Assembly (NCBI RefSeq): GCF_003987655.1
Contig: NZ_NGKC01000016.1
Span: 1 to 63,364 of the forward strand
Origin: Vagococcus acidifermentans
Lineage (GTDB): Bacteria > Bacillota > Bacilli > Lactobacillales > Vagococcaceae
Direction: 5' to 3'
Length of the DNA: 63,364 nt
Made by a program: the position numbers and the translations under genes. Under the pieces are notes generated by a model. The model had not been told where the DNA came from. It ran no database searches and saw only the letters and a list, made by a program, of their open reading frames with translations. Positions 8,066 to 16,870 of the stretch are shown here, one piece after another (positions within the stretch are counted from its first letter, which is position 1; each line of letters opens with the position of its first letter).

Positions 8066-9064
8066 ATGATTGGAAAGAAATTTAAAGTTGCTGCATTGGT
8101 GCTGCTAAGCACTGTTGCACTCGCTGGTTGTTCTAGTAGTAAAGATGTAGTTTCAATGAAAGGCGGAGCAATTTCCGAGCAGGATTTTTATGAAGAACTG
8201 AAAAACCTTTCAACCTCTTCGCAAGTACTGCAGTCAATGATTATCAGCAAAATTGCCGAAGACAATTACGGCGACAAAGTAACGGATAAAACCGTTGACA
8301 AAGAATTCGACAAAATGCAGGAACAATACGGCGGCAAAGATGCCTTCGAGTCGATTTTGAAACAAAACGGGCTGACAGCCGCTACCTATAAAGAGCAAAT
8401 CAAAAAATCGCTGGCTCAACAGGAAATGCTGAAAGCACATATCGACATCACAACAGATGATTACAAAGAAGCATGGAAAACATTCCATCCGGAAGTGGAA
8501 ACACAAATCATCCAAGTGGAAAAAGAAGATACAGCGAAAAAACTGCTGGAAGACATTAAAAAAGACGGCGACTTCAGCAAAATCGCCAAAGAAAACTCCA
8601 TCGAAGCTGTAACCAAGGAAGATGGCGGCAAAGTGAAGTTTGACTCTACTGCTACGACCACACCGGCGAATGTCGCTATTCCGGATGCAGTGAAAACAGC
8701 TGCTTATAAACTGGAAGACGGCAGCGTCTCCGATGTGATTGAAGTCGAAACCGCAGCAGCTGACGGCTCCAGCTCAAAATCTTACTATATTGTCAAGATG
8801 GTTAAAAATCAGAAAAAAGGCAATGATTACAAGCCATTCAAGAAACAGCTGAAGAAAATCATCGAAGAACAAAAATTGGCTGATGCCACATTCCAGCGCG
8901 AAGTCCTGCAAACAGAACTGGAAAAAGCAAGTCCTAAGATTAAAGATGAACAGTTCAAAGATATCTTAGCTGACTATCTGCCGGAAAAAACAGAAGACTC
9001 CTCAACAGACAAATCGTCTGAAAAAGAGAACACAAAAGAGTCTTCCACAAAAGAATCGAAATAA
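8066..9064 (+). CDS. prsA: Foldase lipoprotein PrsA (peptidyl-prolyl isomerase)
   Basis: PrsA folds secreted proteins outside the membrane. The signal peptide ends in the lipobox LAGC (Cys at about residue 22), so the protein is lipid-anchored. The SurA-like N-domain (about 30-135) contains DFYEELKNL and GLTAATYKEQIKKSL. A parvulin-type middle region follows (about 140-240), poorer in catalytic residues than well-studied PrsA proteins. The C-terminal 30 residues are a Ser/Thr/Lys/Glu-rich tail. Length (332) and position next to ytxH/hit/ecsAB agree with the family. It ends in a strong terminator. Confidence 0.93.
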   Translation: MIGKKFKVAALVLLSTVALAGCSSSKDVVSMKGGAISEQDFYEELKNLSTSSQVLQSMIISKIAEDNYGDKVTDKTVDKEFDKMQEQYGGKDAFESILKQNGLTAATYKEQIKKSLAQQEMLKAHIDITTDDYKEAWKTFHPEVETQIIQVEKEDTAKKLLEDIKKDGDFSKIAKENSIEAVTKEDGGKVKFDSTATTTPANVAIPDAVKTAAYKLEDGSVSDVIEVETAAADGSSSKSYYIVKMVKNQKKGNDYKPFKKQLKKIIEEQKLADATFQREVLQTELEKASPKIKDEQFKDILADYLPEKTEDSSTDKSSEKENTKESSTKESK

Positions 9065-9069
9065 CCACT

Positions 9070-9109
9070 GATAAGCGGCCTGCTCAACAACAGCCGCTTA
9101 TCTTTTTTT
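9070..9109 (+). terminator. prsA terminator
   Basis: GATAAGCGGC and GCCGCTTATC form a perfect 10-bp stem with a 13-base loop and a seven-T tail. Confidence 0.9.
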
Positions 9110-9111
9110 GA

Positions 9112-9143
9112 CAAAAAAAAAGAAACCCGGCTAGCCGAATTTC
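9112..9143 (-). terminator. veg terminator
   Basis: On the minus strand, right after the veg stop, GAAAttCGGC/GCCGggTTTC is followed by a run of nine T. Confidence 0.7.
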
Positions 9144-9144
9144 C

Positions 9145-9405
9145 TTAATTGATTTCCCCTTCAGCGCAATCGTCAGTAAACTGAACCTCGACTGCATTTG
9201 TCAATATATCTGTATAGCTGTAAGAGACTCTTTCAAAGGCATTTTCATCCTGATCCAGATCAACAACAAATACAGAATGATAAGTTTCAGAAAGAACCCC
9301 TTTACGCTCAGTTTGTTTTTTACGCCCAGTCTGTGCCACTAATTTAATCTTGCTGCCCACTTTGCACTCTAAATCTTTCTTTATCGTCGATAAACTTGCT
9401 ACCAT
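9145..9405 (-). CDS. veg: Veg family protein
   Basis: This 86-residue protein has the typical Veg features: an N-terminal LSTIKKDLECKVGSKIKL, a basic patch GRKKQTERKG, and the signature SVFVVDLDQDENAFERVSYSY. Veg is a small, highly expressed protein; in Bacillus it stimulates biofilm genes by an unclear route. The ATG follows GAGGTGAT. Here it stands alone between prsA and sigH; in Bacillus it lies elsewhere, so the placement is lineage-specific. Confidence 0.92.
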   Translation of the reverse strand: MVASLSTIKKDLECKVGSKIKLVAQTGRKKQTERKGVLSETYHSVFVVDLDQDENAFERVSYSYTDILTNAVEVQFTDDCAEGEIN

Positions 9406-9553
9406 GCAATCACCTCAATGTGAATTATAACACATTTTGCCAAAAATAACAAATTTTACCACAGTTACCTTTTATAAGCAACTTATTTTTTCATTATTAA
9501 AAAAAATCTCATTTTCATTAGTTTGCAAATGTCACGAAGAGAACGTGGCTTTC

Positions 9554-10126
9554 TTATGTCATATAGTTTTTAAATTTTCGTTTGGCGCGATCAAGGCCGC
9601 TTTTCACTTTCGTTTCCGGACATCTTAACTCACTGCTGATTTCATTCAATTCTTTCCCGATGAGATAGTTTGCAAAGACTTCCCTTTCAAAAAAAGACAG
9701 TTGTGTGTGAAATGTTGCCAAGTGTTCTCTGACGGTGACATGCTGAAAACTGGTCAGTGCCTGGGGGTCTTCACGCGTGTAGAAGAATTCGCCCTGATAC
9801 TCCAGCTTTTCATCAAGGGAGGTCACTGTTCTGTCGATTCTGCGTTTCAATGCCTCCTGCCTGCGAAGCAAACTGAAAACATGCCGCTGCAAATTCATTT
9901 TATAAAAAAATCCAAATGTCAGTCCTTGATCAAATCGATAGGTGTTCACTGTCTGATAACAGACTATCCGGCTTTCCTGAAGCCAGTCATCCTGTTCAAA
10001 ATCTTTCAGGTAGTATTTTCTTTGTAAACTATAGACAATCGGCTGATATTTTTCGCAAAGCCAGACAAACGCATCCCGATCGCCGTCTTTGGCTTTTTTG
10101 ATGTAGTCCTGTTCTGCTGAGTCCAT
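9554..10126 (-). CDS. sigH: Sigma-70 family RNA polymerase sigma factor (SigH-like)
   Basis: This 190-residue sigma factor has region 2 at about residues 10-90 (DAFVWLCEKYQPIVYSL, then DDWLQESRIVCYQ and a YRFDQGLTFGFFY -10-binding segment). Region 4 is near the end (FFEREVFANYLIGKELNEIS, then ETKVKSGLDRAKRKFK). The position after cysS-mrnC-rlmB-yacP is where sigH lies in Bacilli. In Lactobacillales this locus often carries ComX/SigH-type competence sigma factors, and a prepilin peptidase gene also occurs in this window. Whether it controls competence here is not shown. Confidence 0.82.
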   Translation of the reverse strand: MDSAEQDYIKKAKDGDRDAFVWLCEKYQPIVYSLQRKYYLKDFEQDDWLQESRIVCYQTVNTYRFDQGLTFGFFYKMNLQRHVFSLLRRQEALKRRIDRTVTSLDEKLEYQGEFFYTREDPQALTSFQHVTVREHLATFHTQLSFFEREVFANYLIGKELNEISSELRCPETKVKSGLDRAKRKFKNYMT

Positions 10127-10186
10127 AGGTTACCCCCACAAAAGAAAGCGCTTTTCTCTTCGTCCCTGTAAGAATAACACTAAATA

Positions 10187-10225
10187 AAAAAAACAAAAAG
10201 AGAACTTTCGTTCCGTTTTTGTTTT
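10187..10225 (-). terminator. Terminator between yacP and sigH
   Basis: GAAC-gaaa-GTTC extended by A/T-rich arms gives a long stem with a T run on the minus strand, starting right after the yacP stop. sigH therefore probably has its own promoter. Confidence 0.7.
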
Positions 10226-10747
10226 TTATGATTCCAGTTCATCAAAAATGCGCTGCAGTTGTTCAAGTTGACTGACAGACCAAGGGGAATTGCGCCGGAT
10301 TTTTTTATTGTGATGATTTCTGGCACTTTTTAAAATTTTTTCTTCTGTCTCTTTCACGCTTTTATACAGTTCCCGGGCCGACATTCGCAGCGCCCCTTTG
10401 GAAAAAATCACCCACTGCTCCGCCAAATCACTGGTTGCCACCCGGACATGTGTCAAGGGGTTGATGCACAAGCCCGCTTCCCGTTCAATGTACGTGTCTG
10501 CGGTTTCCTCTTCTTTAGTAAACACGACCGTCAGTCCGTATTTATCATAAGTCTGCTGGATGCCCGGCACCAGCTGCGCATCAAACACCACAATAATCGT
10601 CAGTCCGACAAACTTAGCATAGTTGGACAGTTCAAATAACAGCAAATCCCGCGCATCTTCCAGACGATTTTGTTTTTTCAGTTTCTGCAGTTCAGGCCAT
10701 TGACCGATCATATTATAGCCGTCCACAAATAATACTTGCCGTTTCAC
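10226..10747 (-). CDS. yacP: NYN-domain ribonuclease-like protein YacP (Rae1-like)
   Basis: This is a PIN-like NYN nuclease. In Bacillus, YacP (Rae1) cuts certain mRNAs on the ribosome. Visible are the N-terminal FVDGYNMIGQW with the first acidic residue, VVFDAQLVPG, and ADTYIEREAG plus ATSDLAEQ, which provide the other acidic residues. The start is a GTG at 10745-10747, preceded by ATAGGAGAGG, giving the usual 173 residues; longer readings overlap rlmB and are not supported. Confidence 0.88.
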   Translation of the reverse strand: MKRQVLFVDGYNMIGQWPELQKLKKQNRLEDARDLLLFELSNYAKFVGLTIIVVFDAQLVPGIQQTYDKYGLTVVFTKEEETADTYIEREAGLCINPLTHVRVATSDLAEQWVIFSKGALRMSARELYKSVKETEEKILKSARNHHNKKIRRNSPWSVSQLEQLQRIFDELES

Positions 10748-10767
10748 TTTATTTGCCTCTCCTATAT

Positions 10768-11571
10768 CTAAATTGGGTGTCTTTTGCGGTACACTTCGTA
10801 CATCAGCAGACCGGCTGCCACACCGGCATTCAAACTTTGCACATGGCCGGTGATCGGAATGGTCAGCATTTCGTCTGCCTCTTGTTTCAACAGCTTGCTC
10901 ATGCCCTTGCCTTCGTTGCCGATAATCAGTGCAATCGGACCATCCACCTGCCATTGGCGATAATCCGTACCTGACATGTCCGTCCCGTAAACCCAGAACT
11001 GCTCGCTTTTTAATTTCTGAATCGCACGAGCCAGATTAGTGACACGGGCAACGGGAACATGTTCGACCGCACCTGTTGATGTCTTGGATACAACCGAGGT
11101 GATGCCCACGGCGCGGTGTTTAGGAATAATGATGCCGTCAACACCGGTGGCATCTGCCGTCCGCAAAATCGAACCGAAATTGTGCGGGTCCTCCAGACTG
11201 TCTAAAATCAGCAGAAAAGGCGCCTGTTTAGCTGACAGTACCTTATCAAGCAAGCCATCCAAATCATAGTATTCATACGGCGTGACACCGAGCACGACTC
11301 CCTGATGCACCTGACCGTCGCTCAGCAAATCGAGCTTGTTTTTAGGGACCCACTGAACAGGCACAGCAGCCGACACGGCGGCTGCTTTCAGTGCCTCAAT
11401 TTTTGTTCCCCTGGCATCCTCCTGAATGAATAATTTGTTGCCGCGTCTGGCATCAAGCGCTTCTGCCACCGCATGTCTGCCAAAAACGAACTCGCCTTGC
11501 TGCGGAGCATCTGCCGGCCGCTTTTTCCTTCCGGCAGACGCTCTAGATTTTTTATGTGATTCTTTCGTCAT
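10768..11571 (-). CDS. rlmB: 23S rRNA (guanosine-2'-O-)-methyltransferase RlmB
   Basis: RlmB methylates G2251 in the 23S rRNA peptidyl-transferase region. This is a SPOUT/TrmH enzyme: an N-terminal L30-like substrate-binding domain (FVFGRHAVAEAL) is followed by the knotted SAM domain with DSLEDPHNFGSILRTADATG, ALIIGNEGKGM and IPITGHVQSLNAGVAAGLLM. A lysine/arginine-rich tail precedes the domains. Its start overlaps the end of mrnC by 20 bases, so the genes are tightly coupled. Confidence 0.94.
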   Translation of the reverse strand: MTKESHKKSRASAGRKKRPADAPQQGEFVFGRHAVAEALDARRGNKLFIQEDARGTKIEALKAAAVSAAVPVQWVPKNKLDLLSDGQVHQGVVLGVTPYEYYDLDGLLDKVLSAKQAPFLLILDSLEDPHNFGSILRTADATGVDGIIIPKHRAVGITSVVSKTSTGAVEHVPVARVTNLARAIQKLKSEQFWVYGTDMSGTDYRQWQVDGPIALIIGNEGKGMSKLLKQEADEMLTIPITGHVQSLNAGVAAGLLMYEVYRKRHPI

Positions 11572-11971
11572 GTTGTTTTTCTCCTATTTGTGTGATACAC
11601 CACTGCATCAGCTCCGACAGACGTTCCTCTTGATCGGTCAAGTGCAGATAACCGACTAATGCTTCAAAACCGGTTGACGAACGATAAGTCGCCACGTCGG
11701 CATTTTTGGCAATCGTATGACTTTTGGCATTTCGTCCGCGCCGGTACATCGCCGCTTCTTCTTCTGTCAGCCAGTCATTTGCCAAAAGCTCCTGCATCAA
11801 ATAATGCTGCGCCTTGGCCGACACATAGCTGGTCGCTTTTTTATGCAGCACGTTCGGTCGTGTCTGACCGCTTCTTATCAGATAGTCGCGGACAAATACT
11901 TCATACACCGCATCCCCGATATACGCCAACGTCAGTCCGTTCAGCTGTCTAAAATCCTTACCTGCCGTCAT
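11552..11971 (-). CDS. mrnC: Mini-ribonuclease III
   Basis: MrnC matures 23S rRNA ends. It is a single RNase III catalytic domain without a double-stranded RNA-binding domain, here 139 residues. The catalytic region is LAYIGDAVYEVFVRDYL near the start, and the second acidic segment is STGFEALVGYLHL. The ATG overlaps the cysS stop (ATGA). Confidence 0.94.
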   Translation of the reverse strand: MTAGKDFRQLNGLTLAYIGDAVYEVFVRDYLIRSGQTRPNVLHKKATSYVSAKAQHYLMQELLANDWLTEEEAAMYRRGRNAKSHTIAKNADVATYRSSTGFEALVGYLHLTDQEERLSELMQWCITQIGEKQHDERIT

Positions 11972-13383
11972 TTTATCCGGCTCCAGCGGGTTCCTTGAGG
12001 CGTGTCTTCCAGTATGATGCCTTGGGCTTTCAGCAGGTCGCGGATGTCATCGCTGCGGGCAAAATCTTTGTCTTGACGCGCTTTCTGACGTTCTGCAATC
12101 AGCTGTTCCACATCAGCAGCCAATAACTCCGGTGCCTCATCAGCCAGTGTGATGCCGAAAACAGCCATCAACTCGCTCAACAGCCGCCGGCCCTCTGACA
12201 ATACCTTGCGCGAGACTTCATCGCGGCCGCTGTATTGATTCAGCCACTTCACCAATTCGTAAACGACCGTGATGCCGTTAGCGGCATTAAAGTCATCGTC
12301 CATTTCTTTGATGAAGCGTTCGTTGATGACGGTCAGCTCTGCCAGATGTTCCACGTCATCCGGCAGCTCATCCGCGCTGTCGGTCAATCTGAAGCCGCTG
12401 TTTTTAAAACTGCCGGTCACCCGTTTCAGGTTCGCTTCCGCTTCCTTCAAGACTGTGTCGTTAAAGGGCATCGGACGGCGGTAGTGCGTCGTCGACAGCG
12501 CAAACCGGACGATTTCCGGTGCTACCGATTCCATCAGCTCGTGGGCTGTCACGAAGTTGCCCAAAGACTTGCTCATCTTTTCCCCGTTCTCGCCAACCGT
12601 CAAATAAGCATTGTGCATCCAGTAATTGGCAAAAGGCTTGCCTGTTTTGGCTTCACTCTGGGCAATTTCATTTTCATGGTGCGGGAATTCCAGATCCTGG
12701 CCGCCGCCGTGGATATCAATCGTATCCCCCAGATGTTTTGTCGCCATGACAGAGCACTCGATATGCCAGCCCGGCCGGCCTTTCCCCCACGGCGATTCCC
12801 AGAAAATTTCGCCCGGTTTGGCCGCCTTCCACAAGGCAAAGTCCAGCGGGTCTTCTTTCTTCTCCTGCTCGGCCCCAGTCCGCTGGCTGGCGCCTACTTC
12901 CAGTTCGTCAATCGTCTGATTGCTTAACTTGCCGTAAGAATCAAAACGCCGCGTCCGGTAATAAACATCCCCCTCTGCCTCATAAGCAAAACCTTTGTCC
13001 AGCAGAACTTGGATAAAGGCAATAATATCAGGTATATGGTCCACAACCCGCGGATGTTCGCAAGCCGGCCGCACATTCAACTTGCCGGTATCTTCCTTAA
13101 ATGCCGCAATGTATTTATCTGCCAGCTGCTCAGGCGTCACCTCAGCTTCCTGCGCCGCTCGAATGATTTTATCATCGACATCCGTGAAGTTGGAAACATA
13201 ATGGACCTCATAGCCCCGGTACTCCAAATACTTCCGAATCGTGTCAAATGACACCGTGCTTCGGGCATTGCCGATGTGAATGTAATTATACACCGTTGGT
13301 CCGCAGACGTACATTTTGACCTTTCCCGGTTCGATCGGCTGAAATGTTTCTTTCTGCCGTGTCAACGTATTATAAATTTTCAC
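11968..13383 (-). CDS. cysS: Cysteinyl-tRNA synthetase
   Basis: This class I synthetase has 471 residues. The HIGH motif appears as YIHIGNARS, preceded by the zinc ligand CGPTVYN; further zinc-binding [11 protein letters not shown] and the KMSKSLGNF loop are intact. The gene overlaps cysE by 14 bases upstream and mrnC by 4 downstream. It belongs to a cysE-cysS-mrnC-rlmB-yacP transcript probably controlled by the T-box before cysE. Confidence 0.97.
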   Translation of the reverse strand: MKIYNTLTRQKETFQPIEPGKVKMYVCGPTVYNYIHIGNARSTVSFDTIRKYLEYRGYEVHYVSNFTDVDDKIIRAAQEAEVTPEQLADKYIAAFKEDTGKLNVRPACEHPRVVDHIPDIIAFIQVLLDKGFAYEAEGDVYYRTRRFDSYGKLSNQTIDELEVGASQRTGAEQEKKEDPLDFALWKAAKPGEIFWESPWGKGRPGWHIECSVMATKHLGDTIDIHGGGQDLEFPHHENEIAQSEAKTGKPFANYWMHNAYLTVGENGEKMSKSLGNFVTAHELMESVAPEIVRFALSTTHYRRPMPFNDTVLKEAEANLKRVTGSFKNSGFRLTDSADELPDDVEHLAELTVINERFIKEMDDDFNAANGITVVYELVKWLNQYSGRDEVSRKVLSEGRRLLSELMAVFGITLADEAPELLAADVEQLIAERQKARQDKDFARSDDIRDLLKAQGIILEDTPQGTRWSRIK

Positions 13384-13918
13384 TCTTTCTCACCTCTTCA
13401 ATTTTTTTCCCGTAAATCCGGACAACGCGTGCCGGGAGTCCGACCGCTGTCGCGCCTTCTGGTATATCAGTTAAGACGACTGCTGCCGCGCCGATTTTGG
13501 CGTTTTCGCCAATCGTGACCGGCCCCAGTATTTGTGCATGCGCTGAAATCATCGCGCCTTTTTTGACGGTCGGATGCCGCTTACCTGTATGATTGCCCGT
13601 ACCGCCTAATGTCACCCCGTGAAACAAAACGACGTCATCTTCCACCACAGCTGTTTCGCCGATTACCAGTCCCATCCCGTGGTCAATGAAGACGCGTCTG
13701 CCGATTTGCGCGCCGGGATGAATCTCAATCCCCGTCACAAAGCGTGCCAGATTCGAATGGCAGCGCGCTAAGAAAAACCAGCCATGCCGGTACAAGAAAT
13801 GGGATAGCCGGTGTGCCCACAGTGCATGCAGACCGGGATATGTAAAACATATTTCCAGTGTTGTCCGCGCTGCCGGGTCGTTCTTTTTCACTGTTTCAAT
13901 ATCTTCCCTAATGTGCAA
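13370..13918 (-). CDS. cysE: Serine O-acetyltransferase
   Basis: CysE acetylates serine, the first step of cysteine synthesis. The protein has 182 residues, with an N-terminal helical segment and a left-handed hexapeptide repeat C-terminus. The active-site region is IDHGMGLVIGETAVVEDDVV, followed by HGVTLGGTG and KRHPTVKKG. It is the first gene behind a T-box, so its expression should rise when tRNA-Cys is uncharged. Confidence 0.95.
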   Translation of the reverse strand: MHIREDIETVKKNDPAARTTLEICFTYPGLHALWAHRLSHFLYRHGWFFLARCHSNLARFVTGIEIHPGAQIGRRVFIDHGMGLVIGETAVVEDDVVLFHGVTLGGTGNHTGKRHPTVKKGAMISAHAQILGPVTIGENAKIGAAAVVLTDIPEGATAVGLPARVVRIYGKKIEEVRKSENL

Positions 13919-13939
13919 ACTCCCACCACCTTCCAGTAA

Positions 13940-14165
13940 AAAAAAAGACGCCTATCAGCCGGTTGCCGGCTAAAAAGACGTCGTATTACGTGGTTCCACT
14001 TTTCTTTGCAAAAGGAGTTGTCCTTTTGCCTCTTGGATAATGTAACGTTTATCAACCGTCTCCGGATACTCATTTCCCCGAAGCCACTCTGAAGGGCATT
14101 TCGAAATAGCCGCTGCCTGTTTCCACCACCCACAGACTCTCTTAAAACGAACAGATTTCTACTTC
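13940..14165 (-). promoter_or_regulatory. T-box leader (probably cysteine) before cysE-cysS
   Basis: On the minus strand the conserved T-box element GTGGAACCACG (13989-13999) is followed by a terminator made of AGCCGG/CCGGCT inside GACGTC...GGCGTC arms and a run of T (about 13939-13981). Upstream lies about 120 bases that can form stem I, with GGGTGGTGG and AACAGG near the 5' part. A TGC triplet (14096-14098) in AAATGCCC is a candidate cysteine specifier. Placement right before cysE-cysS supports cysteine. The leader starts within a few bases of the gltX stop, so transcription may come from gltX or from a promoter inside its 3' end. Confidence 0.85.
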
Positions 14166-14170
14166 TCTTC

Positions 14171-15643
14171 TCACTGTGTTTGTTCTTTGACTTGCTGAAT
14201 GTGATTCAGCACTTTTTCTTGTCCCAGCAGTTTGATTGTTTCAGCCAGCTCCGGACCGTGCATTTGGCCGCTGACTGCGACACGAATCGGCATAAACAAG
14301 TTTTTGCCTTTGATGCCTGTTTCCTTTTGAATCGACTTGATGAGTGCCTTGATGTCAGGTTCGGTAAACTCGGCCAGTCCGGAAATTTTTTCCTCAAATG
14401 CGGCCAACACTGTCGGTACTGTTTCGCCGGCCATGATTGCTTTCGCATCATCGTCCAGCGTCAATGTGTCATTGAAAAACAAGTCGGACAGTGCCACGAT
14501 TTCGCCAATGTAGCTCATCTGAGGCTGATACAAACCGACCAACTCCTGCACCCAGGCCAATTTTTCCGGTGCCGGCGCTTCTTCAACCAGTCCGGCTTTT
14601 TGCAGGAAAGGCAGTGCCATCTCTGTCACCTTTGGCAGCTCAAGCTGTTTAACATACTGATTGTTGATCCACTCCAGCTTTTTGTTGTCGAAAGCTGCCG
14701 GCGACTTGCTTAAACGATTGGCATCGAAGAGCTTGATCAGTTCTTCCTGGCTGAAAATTTCCTCTTCTCCGCCCGGTGACCAGCCAAGCAGAGCGATAAA
14801 GTTGAACATCGCTTCCGGCAGATAGCCTAAATCACGGTACTGTTCGATAAACTGCAAAATCGTCTCATCACGTTTGCTGAGCTTTTTGCCTGTTTCGCTG
14901 TTGATGATCAGCGTCATATGGCCGAAAGCCGGCGGTTCCCAGCCGAACGCCTCATAAACCATCAGCTGCTTCGGTGTGTTGGCGATATGGTCATCGCCGC
15001 GCAGGACGTGTGTGATTTCCATCAAGTGGTCATCCACCGCCACCGCAAAATTATACGTCGGCATGCCGTCGCGCTTCAAAATGACAAAGTCGCCGCCGAC
15101 ACTGTCTGATTCAAAAGTAATGTCGCCTTTTACGATGTCGTTGAATGTATAGTCTTTGTTTCTCGGTACTCTGAAGCGGACTACCGGTGTGATGCCCTGT
15201 GCTTCTTTTTCCGCCTGCTCTTCAGGGGTCAAGTGGGCACATTTCCCGGAGTAACGCGGGATTTCACCGCGCGCACGCTGCGCTTCGCGGTCTGCTTCAA
15301 GCTCTTCTTCCGTGCAGTAGCACTTGTAGGCGAGGTTGCTTGCCAAGAGCTGGTCCACCAGCGGAAGATAAATATCAGAGCGTTCAGATTGACGGTAAGG
15401 CCCATACTTTCCCGGCTTATCTGGAGACTCGGACCAATCAATATTCAACCATTTCAGGTTGTCCAGCTGACTTTTTTCGCCGCCTTCGATATTCCGCTTA
15501 GCATCTGTATCCTCAATACGGATAATGAATTCTCCATCATGATGTTTAGCAAATAAATAATTAAACAATGCTGTTCTGGCATTGCCGATATGCAGATGGC
15601 CGGTCGGGCTCGGTGCATAACGGACGCGAACTTTCTTCGTCAT
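14171..15643 (-). CDS. gltX: Glutamyl-tRNA synthetase
   Basis: GltX charges tRNA-Glu and, in bacteria lacking GlnRS, also tRNA-Gln. The 490-residue protein has the HIGH-type motif [18 protein letters not shown] near the N-terminus and the KMSKS-type loop KKLSKRDET at about residue 255. A short zinc-type knot ([13 protein letters not shown]) is present. The ATG follows AAGGAAGG. Gene order radA-yacL-gltX-cysE is the standard Bacilli order. Confidence 0.97.
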   Translation of the reverse strand: MTKKVRVRYAPSPTGHLHIGNARTALFNYLFAKHHDGEFIIRIEDTDAKRNIEGGEKSQLDNLKWLNIDWSESPDKPGKYGPYRQSERSDIYLPLVDQLLASNLAYKCYCTEEELEADREAQRARGEIPRYSGKCAHLTPEEQAEKEAQGITPVVRFRVPRNKDYTFNDIVKGDITFESDSVGGDFVILKRDGMPTYNFAVAVDDHLMEITHVLRGDDHIANTPKQLMVYEAFGWEPPAFGHMTLIINSETGKKLSKRDETILQFIEQYRDLGYLPEAMFNFIALLGWSPGGEEEIFSQEELIKLFDANRLSKSPAAFDNKKLEWINNQYVKQLELPKVTEMALPFLQKAGLVEEAPAPEKLAWVQELVGLYQPQMSYIGEIVALSDLFFNDTLTLDDDAKAIMAGETVPTVLAAFEEKISGLAEFTEPDIKALIKSIQKETGIKGKNLFMPIRVAVSGQMHGPELAETIKLLGQEKVLNHIQQVKEQTQ

Positions 15644-15735
15644 GTCATTACCTTCCTTATCGTCATTTTACTATAGATTGTATTACATAGAATTGTACAG
15701 GCAAATCCCCAATTAGTAAAGGAGGGAAATCCTGT

Positions 15736-16830
15736 CTATTTTTCTGTATTTTCAGTGAGACCTTTTTGCGAGTGCGACGGTTTGGCAAAAATCATTCTGC
15801 CGGCAGCCGTCTGCAGCGCGCTGGTGACGACAACTTTAATCGTCTGATTCATGTAATGCTTACCGTCTTCAACGACAACCATCGTGCCGTCATCCAAATA
15901 GGCGACACCCTGCTGCCGTTCAGTCCCGCCCTTAACGACCATGACTGTCATGGTTTCTCCGGGGATCACGACCGGCTTAACTGAATTTGCCAGCGCATTG
16001 ATGTTCAAAACAGGGACATTTTGAAACTCGCTGACCTTGTTCAAGTTGTAATCATTTGTCACGATAACGCCGTCAAGCAGCTTGGCCAGCTTGATAAGCT
16101 TGCTGTCGACTTCCGAGATATCTTCAAAATCGCCGTCATACATCTCCACAAAAATATTTTCTTCTTTTTGCAATGAATTCAAAATGTCCAGTCCTCTTCT
16201 TCCGCGGACACGCTTTAGACTGTCGCCGGAATCGGCGATATACTGCAGCTCGTATAAGACGAAATTAGGAATCAAAAGAACCCCTTCAAGAAACCCGGTC
16301 TTGGCGATATCATAAATCCGGCCGTCAATGATAACACTTGTATCAAGGATTTTATATTTATGAAAATTATCCGTGACTTTGCGTTCGAGTACGTCTTCCG
16401 CACCTTTTTTGGCCCGGGGTGTCATCAGTTTGCGCAAGTCGTCTTTGCGCGAAGTCCCGACGTACAGTCCCAAATAGCCGAACAGCAGCATCATGGCAAT
16501 CGGCAGCATCAGGCTGATTGCATATAAAGGAATCGACACCAGTGCGCCGACAACCAGCCCGACAATCATGCCGGCACTGCCGAAGATGATGTCGTACAAA
16601 CTTTTCTCGCTGAGAATTTTTTCAATACTCTTGATGAGCTGTGACAGATATGAATAGGTGATGAATGCAAGTATCAGAAAAATAAGTGCTCCGATCGTTC
16701 CGTCAATGATTTTATTATTTAATAAACTGATGTGGGAGATTCCCAGCAGCTCCCAAACCGGCGGCAGAAAGGAAATACCCAGACTAACACCCACGAGAGT
16801 CATAAACAAGAGATAGATTTTCTTTTGCAT
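15736..16830 (-). CDS. yacL: PIN/TRAM-domain membrane protein YacL
   Basis: This 364-residue protein has four N-terminal membrane segments within about the first 125 residues. A PIN nuclease-like domain follows (KILDTSVIIDGRIYDI, then ELQYIADS and VIVTNDYNLN, giving the acidic set), and a C-terminal TRAM RNA-binding domain ends the protein (PGETMTVMVVKGG, then VAYLDDGTMVVVE). It is widely conserved next to radA and of uncertain role. ATG follows AAAGGAGG. Confidence 0.9.
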   Translation of the reverse strand: MQKKIYLLFMTLVGVSLGISFLPPVWELLGISHISLLNNKIIDGTIGALIFLILAFITYSYLSQLIKSIEKILSEKSLYDIIFGSAGMIVGLVVGALVSIPLYAISLMLPIAMMLLFGYLGLYVGTSRKDDLRKLMTPRAKKGAEDVLERKVTDNFHKYKILDTSVIIDGRIYDIAKTGFLEGVLLIPNFVLYELQYIADSGDSLKRVRGRRGLDILNSLQKEENIFVEMYDGDFEDISEVDSKLIKLAKLLDGVIVTNDYNLNKVSEFQNVPVLNINALANSVKPVVIPGETMTVMVVKGGTERQQGVAYLDDGTMVVVEDGKHYMNQTIKVVVTSALQTAAGRMIFAKPSHSQKGLTENTEK

Positions 16831-16870
16831 CTGCCAGCCTCCTTTCTTGTTAAATGTTTAAACGCGGGCA

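Noticed and set aside
12235-12927. 230-codon frame on + across cysS
   Set aside because: Antisense to a certain gene, with cysteine- and histidine-rich random-looking sequence.
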